A stretch of 64,000 bases of DNA from Scylla paramamosain (taxonomy: Eukaryota > Arthropoda > Malacostraca > Decapoda > Portunidae), in NCBI RefSeq assembly GCF_035594125.1, contig NC_087163.1:897001-961000 (forward strand). The letters are read 5' to 3'. Both the position numbers and the translations under genes were made by a program. The notes under the pieces are model-generated. The model was given only the letters and a program-made list of their open reading frames with translations, did no database searches and was not told the DNA's origin. Of the stretch, positions 57,729 to 64,000 are shown one piece after another. Each line of letters opens with the position of its first letter. Position 1 is the stretch's first letter.

Positions 57729-59781
57729 ACTCACCCTGCATGTGGAGATCTCCCAAAATGCACGGAGGTTATTCCAGAGCTGCAGGACAGAGTACTTGAG
57801 GCCATTGGTGAACAGAAAGCTGAGGTTGAACAAAGGTAGAGTAAAGATTACACTGACATTTGGGACATTGACGTTGTTTGTTACCAGTATTATATTGATT
57901 CCTTTTATTTCAGCCAAGAATTGATAGCTGCCCAAGGTGTAAGCAAGATTCACAATGATGAGGTCATTGTGACGTGTGCAATGTGTCCACTGGTCTTGGC
58001 CTTCCTGACCAAGGCAGCCACACAAAGGAAATTTCACGTTATTGTTGCCGAACGTGCTCCTAAATATGATGTAAGGTGTTTTATGCGTCTCTTTCACGTC
58101 ATCGTGTCTGATGTGCACAATACATAACACAGGGACTGCCACATGTAGGGGTGATGGCTTCTTGCAGCTTCCTTTATTTTATTATGTTCTTATGTTCTCA
58201 ATACATCTTTTACTTGTGCAGGGTCACCCAGTGGCAAAAGCTTTATGTACTGCTGGAATTGAGATAACATTAATTCAAGACTCTGCAGTGTTCCCCATCA
58301 TGTCACGTGTCAACAAGGTCATCGTTGGCACCGAGACGGTGGTGACCAACGGAGGCATTGAGACCTTTGTTGGTGCAGCCTCTCTTGCCTCACCACCAAA
58401 GTTTTATTCTGTTCCAGTAAGTTTTATTTGTTAGTCATTATCCTGATACCTCTTTCAGTGGGGCAGTATTTGAAACATATTTACTGTTGCAAATTGAAGA
58501 GGGAAGGTATCACAAAAGTACATACCATTTTATTCTCACAGAAATTCTTGATTCCAGTTTTTGATACATTCCTTTTCCACATGTTTATTTCATGTAGGTG
58601 GATATACATTCCTCGTGTTGAGTGTTGGATGGTCCTTTCTCAAACCTCAACCTGTTGTCTCATGTGGAGCTAGATACTATCAGATCAGTACCTATATAAT
58701 ATTGAAAATCATGGCATGAATTGTGCATTTTGCTTATTGTCACAAATCTTCATTTTCAGCTGTATGTGTGCACTCCCACATACAAATTTAGCTTGATGGG
58801 CTGTGAAGAAATAAGCCACCAAACCACCACTTCTATTATCCCAGAGGGAACAAAGTTTTGGCCGTCTGTAAATACTGCGCTGACTCAGCTAGATTACGTT
58901 CCTCCAGAAAATGTCACTGGTTTCATAACTAACAAGTGAGTTTGTGTTGTTCATATGACTGTGTGGTCCTTTCAAGGTGTGATGTTGGGGGTTCATTTCA
59001 TTTTTTTATTTGCTTTCCTTGTTGGGCCTGGGCTGACCTCAGGAGACATCAGTATTTGTCAGCTTTATGCACAAACTGTTATTTAGCACTGTACTTCATC
59101 TCCCAGTAAAACTTCTGATCCTAAATGCATCAAATGAAAGGCCTTTATGTTTTACTTATGAGTGAGATAAACAACTTAGTCAATTTATTATACAGTAAAA
59201 TCCCTCTCATCCGGCATTCCAGTATCCGGCAGCTTCAAGTATCCGGCACATTTTTCCCCGAGCCTTAAAATCAATAAAAAATCAACGTGTGCTCACAAAA
59301 TCAATTAAAATTCCCACGCGAGGCATACTCCGTCCCCTTGCCACCACAGCGCACTGCTTCGCGCCACCCGCAGCCCACTGCACTGTGTTTACTCAGTGAC
59401 TCAGTCCCGCGTGTGCACTGTTTATCGCCCGACGCCTTCATCACGCCTAAAGTTGTAGAAAAAGGGAAGTGTGTTGTGCTTACACTTAAGCAGCTGATCA
59501 GATCAGCTGATCATCATTGTTGTGGTAAGATGCGTGAGTGTAGGGTGGTCATCGTGGACATAATTTCACTTCTATTCAAGTGTCCGGCACGTCGGCGGTC
59601 CCGTTGATGCCGGACAAGAGGGATTTTACTGTACCCTGTTTATCTTGCACATCTACTCACTTAGCTTTAAATAATGGCTGCTGACCATTTAAATCTCTTT
59701 TATTTCAGTCGAGGTACTGCACCATCCTACGTGTACCGGCAGCTTAGCGAACTGTACCGTCCCACTTCTTGTGATCTCTAA
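57729..59781 (+). CDS. EIF2B2: eIF2B subunit beta, C-terminal exons (copy E6, inverted unit)
   Basis: Plus-strand exons: 57729-57835, 57914-58070, 58222-58416, 58760-58935 and 59709-59781 (TAA at 59779-59781). Phases and splice sites match the other copies and the frame is intact. A private change turns IETTL into IEITL. It lacks both the 4-bp insertion of E2/E4 and the 10-bp duplication of E3/E5, so it groups with E1. The N-terminal exons were not found. Confidence 0.9.
59193..59631 (+). mobile_element. pogo-type MITE, unit 5
   Basis: Inverted copy of the same insertion in the last intron of EIF2B2 copy E6. It shares the EKGKC variant with unit 3. Confidence 0.85.
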
Positions 59782-60605
59782 GGTAACAGCTTTAATCCTT
59801 GCAAATAAGGAATAAGAGAAAAGAGACACACCTGCCATTTGTACTGTTATGCTGTAGTGTTCTGTCATTTTTTTCCTCTTTTATCCTAGAACCATTTTTG
59901 GTCATTCATGTTTATAAAAATTATTATACAAAAATGTTGAGCTTAATATGTTTGGTGTAGTTTTTTGTTACATGTGTTATTGTTAATGTGTGTGGTTCCC
60001 CTCAGGAAGAATGTTGCAGTATTAGCAGTAATGTTACAGCCAATGGAAGTGTCTGTATTGTGCTTTGGTGGGAGGTTAATTTGATGTATTTTTAGAGTTG
60101 TGCAGGATATAGCAAGCCCTCAAAATAAAGAAAATAACTATAGAAAACACTCCTTGTATTGAAAACACCACTGCAGAGAAATCTCTAATGAAACAGGAAA
60201 CCCTACATTCAGTACTGTGTGGTTGTTGCACTAACACTGAGCTAAATGCCTTTTGGATGGTTGTACACTAAAAATAATGTAAAATTCCCTATAAACAACT
60301 GTCCCTGCATTAAAAACCTTTCATCATAAAATTACACACAAGATACTCAACCAGTGCATGAATGTTCAAGCGGTACCATGAAGATATGAGGCTTTTGGCA
60401 CTGTTTGAAGGTTTTGAGGAGTAACAAACAGGACTTAAACAGAAAGAAGCACTCACTGCTAATGTTTAAGCTTGTGAATGTTGTTTAGGTGGTCTGTGTA
60501 AGGAAGAAACAACACTCTATGGTGTGGTACTGCTGGTGAATGCCATGGTGGAACACATACAGGAAATGGCCACATCTCTGGTTGCAGGGCACAACAACAC
60601 CCACT

Positions 60606-62535
60606 TTATAACCTGTACCTGTGAATAACAGGATGTAACAGAGGCGCTGCATAGTGAACAGTGAAGCACGGTGTCTTCGTGCTGCCATCCTTTTCCTTGT
60701 CAGGCATCAAATGTGCAAACCCAAAATCCACAATCTTAATAACTGAATCTTCAGAAGAATCCTTGAACAAGAGATTCCGTGAAAAGATAATTAGATTAGA
60801 ATGGCCTCGGAGAAGGATAATATCTGAATGGAATAAATTCATACTTTTTATTATAAAGGCCATACAAATGATGGAGATCAATAATATTCCATGCAATAAA
60901 TTCTTTAAAATAAGCAGATGGAAAATCAATGCAAAAAAAACTTCCTTTTTTTCACCCTTCCTTTCTTTTCTTTTCTGTCTATCCTCAACACCAACCACTT
61001 TTCTATTTTTATTCCCTCCCATTCCATTAATTCCCAACATATTTCTTCTCCCTCTCCTAACTCTTCACCCCTGTCTGGCTTTAGGTCTCCGTGAACACTG
61101 ATGCCTTTCCTGTGCACATAGTGAACTGCTGACACCAGGTTCCTCACGACGACCGAAGCCCGAGGCGAGCCTCTGTGAACCTCTCGTGTTTCCTGATCCT
61201 CTGAAGCAGCCAGCTCTCCACCTCCAAGGAGCTTCATCACAATGTAGGTGTGTGCCTGTGAAACCAACATGAATTAGATACAGGCATACAATGATTAAAT
61301 GCAAGGAAAAGAAAATAAGACTAACCTCAGGAAACATTTCCAATCTGCAAATATTATATAAATATTTTAGACATATGTTAGAAAACGCACAGTGATGAAG
61401 CTTTACACCCATATTTTATCCAGCATTTTATGGTCTTATTATCATTTAAACATAATTTTAAGGACATTCATGTATTTTATTTTACTTAGAGGTAGACATT
61501 GCACTTTAGTGTAGAAATACTATTTTAGTTACCATGATTATTTTATACTCTTAATATTTTTTGATGACAACATTCTGCAATTTAATCATTTAGTAGTATA
61601 CTAAGATATTTCAATCTACAGTTTAGTTTTATGACCTCCTTATTTATGTAAAGCTATGTGAAATATAATGTACTTAATAACCACTTTCGTGGAATAAAGA
61701 ATCTGAATCTGAATCTGAATCTATCCCTCACAGGGGAAGACATCAGCCATGCATACTTATATTATTACTACTGCTACTACTATGACAATTTATTTACCTT
61801 TACTGTCAAAATCACGCTGAGACAATTCACCAAAAATTCAAGTATGTTTTAATGCTTTCACTGATACAAACCAATTTACAGCACCAGAAGTAATGCATGA
61901 AATCTTTATAATAATCATCTACGTGAAAGAAGGGGATTAAAAAGAATGGATTTTGCAATTTGTACCCAGTTTAAAGATTAGAGATGGCTGTAGAACAAGT
62001 AAAAATGTCTCAAAGTGATTAGTGGTTAAGGAAAGATGTAGCAAACAGCAGCAGCAGCAGTCAAAGAGTTAATAGTGAAGAATTAAAATTAGCAAGTAAA
62101 TCAGCAACAGCAGAATAGAAAGTGGGTACTAACCTTAAAGCTACAAGCCAATAATAGGTTGGTTGTGGAAGGTCTTCTGTCTGGTGACATCTTGAAAAGG
62201 CTGCTGCTGTCGCTGATGACACTGTCAGTGAAGAGAATTGATGGAGCAACGTAGGAGTAGCCCTGAAATAATAATGTAACAATACTATCTTTGGAAGAGT
62301 ACACACACTCATATAAATACATACATACATTCATACATATACATATACAATTAAGTCTTATTTGGGTACTTACATTGAACATTTTCTCAACATCTGGAGG
62401 AACGATTGCTGGAGAATCCTGTGGTATCATTGCAGTGAACTCTTCAGAAAAATTACTAACATCTAACTCAGTACTGATTCTTGGTACAAAGGGAGCAGGT
62501 ACTTTCTTTTGAGCAAGGTCATCCCAATTCAATTT
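60606..62535 (-). pseudogene. RPS6KA5: MSK-type kinase fragment (copy K5, inverted unit)
   Basis: Minus-strand exons a 62374-62535, b 62134-62262, c 61069-61255 and d 60606-60823. Every splice site mirrors copy K1 at constant spacing. It shares VMKLL, HGD and the foreign end after HYAAP, so it belongs to the type A group. It keeps the 3' retrotransposon remnant at 61316-61722. Confidence 0.87.
61316..61722 (+). mobile_element. LINE 3' remnant (unit 5)
   Basis: Inverted copy of the short remnant. AATAAA and (GAATCT)n read directly on the plus strand near 61694-61722. Confidence 0.85.
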
Positions 62536-63032
62536 CTGTCAGGAAAAAAAAGGAATTACCACTTATTACAACCAAACCACATCAATTTTTTTTCTTTCTA
62601 AATGTATCTAAAAGTTGCATCAGTATAACCCACTTGGTCATTAGGTCACAACCACTACTACTAAAGACACAACATGACTTCAAGGTAATCTTTCAAAGGA
62701 AAATATGAAAGGATGGTATTTCTACCTCCATTCCTGTTTCTCATTTACAGACTGGTAAGCAAAGGATGAAGGAAAGTGAATAAAAGAACAGGTATAGAGA
62801 GAGGATGACCAGCTTAGTTCAGATCACCCATGTTGCAGCTAAATTTGTACTGTATGAGTGAGCAGCCTCAATACAAACCTTAAAAAATACATGGTACACC
62901 CTACAAACAAACAAACAAACAAACAAAAATAAATAAATAGATAATAGGATAAAAAAAAATTGAAAAAAATAATAATAATAAAAACAAACTGAAAATATAT
63001 AAACCAATACAAAACACAACAAACCCACATAC

Positions 63033-64000
63033 CACCAAACAAGACAGAGTGGAACCTCGCAGGGACGCCGATGATGTGCTGGTAATACGTGACACAGGAG
63101 AGCAGAGAGGAATACAAGCTGCTGGAGTCGTGCTTGGAATAATAGTCGAGGAGAGCAGGAAACAGAGCCAGCACCGCCGTGAAGCCAAGCAGGTCCAGGA
63201 TCAGACTGCCGAATACCACCTTGCTTGTCCGTGCGTTCCTCTGCGGGTGTTAGGTTCGGTTAGGTTATGTGAGGTTAGGTTAGGTTAGGTTAAGTTAGGT
63301 TAGGTTAGCATATGTTAGGTAAGGGTAAGTTAGCATATGTTAGGTTAGGTTAAGTTAGGTTAGGTTGGGTTAGGTTAGGTTAGGTTAAGTTAACATATGT
63401 TAGGTTAGGTTAATTTAGGTTAGGTTAGGTTAAGTTAGGTTAAGTTAGGTTAGGTTAAAAGAAGTTAGGTTAGGTTAGGTTAAGTTAAGTTAGGTTAGGT
63501 TAGGTTAAATTAGCATATGTTAGGTTAGGTTAGGTTAGGTTAAGTTAGGTTAGGTTAAGTTAGCATATGTTAGGTTAGGTTACGTTAGCATATGTTAAGT
63601 TAGGTTAAGTTAGGTTAGGTTAAGTGAGGTCTTTTTTATCTATTATTTTCTCTCAGTATTTTTTTCTTATAGTATTTTGTTGCCTTTAAACAGTGTCCCT
63701 CCTATATATACAAAAAATAAAACAAAATGAATAAATAAATAAATAAAGTAAAACAAGAACATTTTTACGACTTTAAATAATTTTCCCGACACACTTGTGC
63801 ATGGAGGCAGTGTTCCATGAGTGTTGAGTGACAAATATTGCATCTCAACTTAGCAACACACACCAACACAACACACTGCTCACCTTCTCCTTGATGTCCG
63901 CAGCCTGTAGTGCCCCTCTGTCCCTGCTGTCCACCTCACCACCACTGCTGCCGCCACCGCCATCGCTGCCGCCAACTTGCTTGCCGGATCGGAGGGTTGC
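63033..64000 (-). pseudogene. MFSD10: MFSD10-like transporter, exons 1-2 (copy F5, inverted, cut by window end)
   Basis: Minus-strand exon 1 occupies 63884-64000; its ATG would lie at 64001-64003, just outside. Exon 2 is 63033-63240 with the same TM1 and the ARFHSVLFG end as copy F1; one change gives FTAVL in place of FTVVL. The intron carries the reverse complement of the AACCT repeat block. As in unit 1, no later MFSD10 exons follow before the kinase fragment. Confidence 0.86.
63247..63632. repeat. Interstitial TTAGG array in MFSD10 intron 1 (unit 5)
   Basis: An inverted counterpart of the unit 1 array with the same CATATG spacers. Confidence 0.92.

Larger units (their letters stand above)
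52527..64000 (-). repeat. Array unit 5 (inverted, type A)
   Basis: This is one whole unit in reverse orientation. Read on the minus strand from the window end it gives MFSD10 exon 1 and exon 2, kinase exons a-d, EIF2B2 (now on the plus strand), the promoter-like motifs, the leader exon and the first 13 codons of another MFSD10 exon 1 (52534-52571), where it abuts the MULE. It has private substitutions, for example in EIF2B2 exons at 57914-58070 and 58222-58416. Confidence 0.93.

Overview
The window is eukaryotic, with GT/AG introns, no operons and very dense (CA)n, (GA)n and (AACCT)n repeats. It looks arthropod: the AACCT/TTAGG repeat is the arthropod telomere motif, here interstitial, and the microsatellite load and mix of retroelement, pogo-like and MULE DNA suit a decapod crustacean. 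The order is an inference; I cannot name a species.

The window is one tandem array of an approximately 9.7-12.8 kb unit, seen six times: unit 0 (1-6453, partial), unit 1 (6454-17380), unit 2 (17381-29512), unit 3 (29513-39178), unit 4 (39179-50211), then a MULE DNA transposon (50212-52526), then unit 5 (52527-64000) in inverted orientation. In forward orientation each unit runs: N-terminal fragment of an MFSD10-like transporter (+), a fragment of an MSK/RPS6KA5-type kinase (+), then convergently the C-terminal two thirds of EIF2B2 (eIF2B beta, -) with a pogo-type MITE in its last intron, then microsatellites, a minisatellite, a motif with a YY1-like core, an AT-rich stretch, a CRE+YY1 promoter-like site, a GTGTTTT-rich intron, a non-coding leader exon, and the next unit's MFSD10 start.

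No copy of any of the three genes is complete in what I can read. MFSD10 copies keep exons 1-2 (units 1 and 5) or exon 2 only (unit 2). Unit 4 keeps five exons but has ACG in place of ATG and an in-frame TAG. The kinase fragment spans the AGC C-tail and the second half of the C-terminal kinase domain. It has no ATP-binding N-lobe, and its catalytic HRD reads HGD. EIF2B2 copies in units 0, 1, 3 and 5 are open over about 230 residues but lack the N-terminus; the copies at 22432-24498 and 44873-46922 share a frame-breaking 10-bp duplication.

Shared variants sort the copies into two types that alternate (A, A, B, A, B, inverted A), and units 1 and 3 keep identical spacing over nearly 5 kb, so the array probably grew by dimer-scale unequal exchange. 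Unit-specific events (micro-inversion, deletions, the fold-back at the MULE) show that the units are real separate copies. The array looks like a recent segmental amplification of already broken housekeeping genes, not a new enzymatic system.
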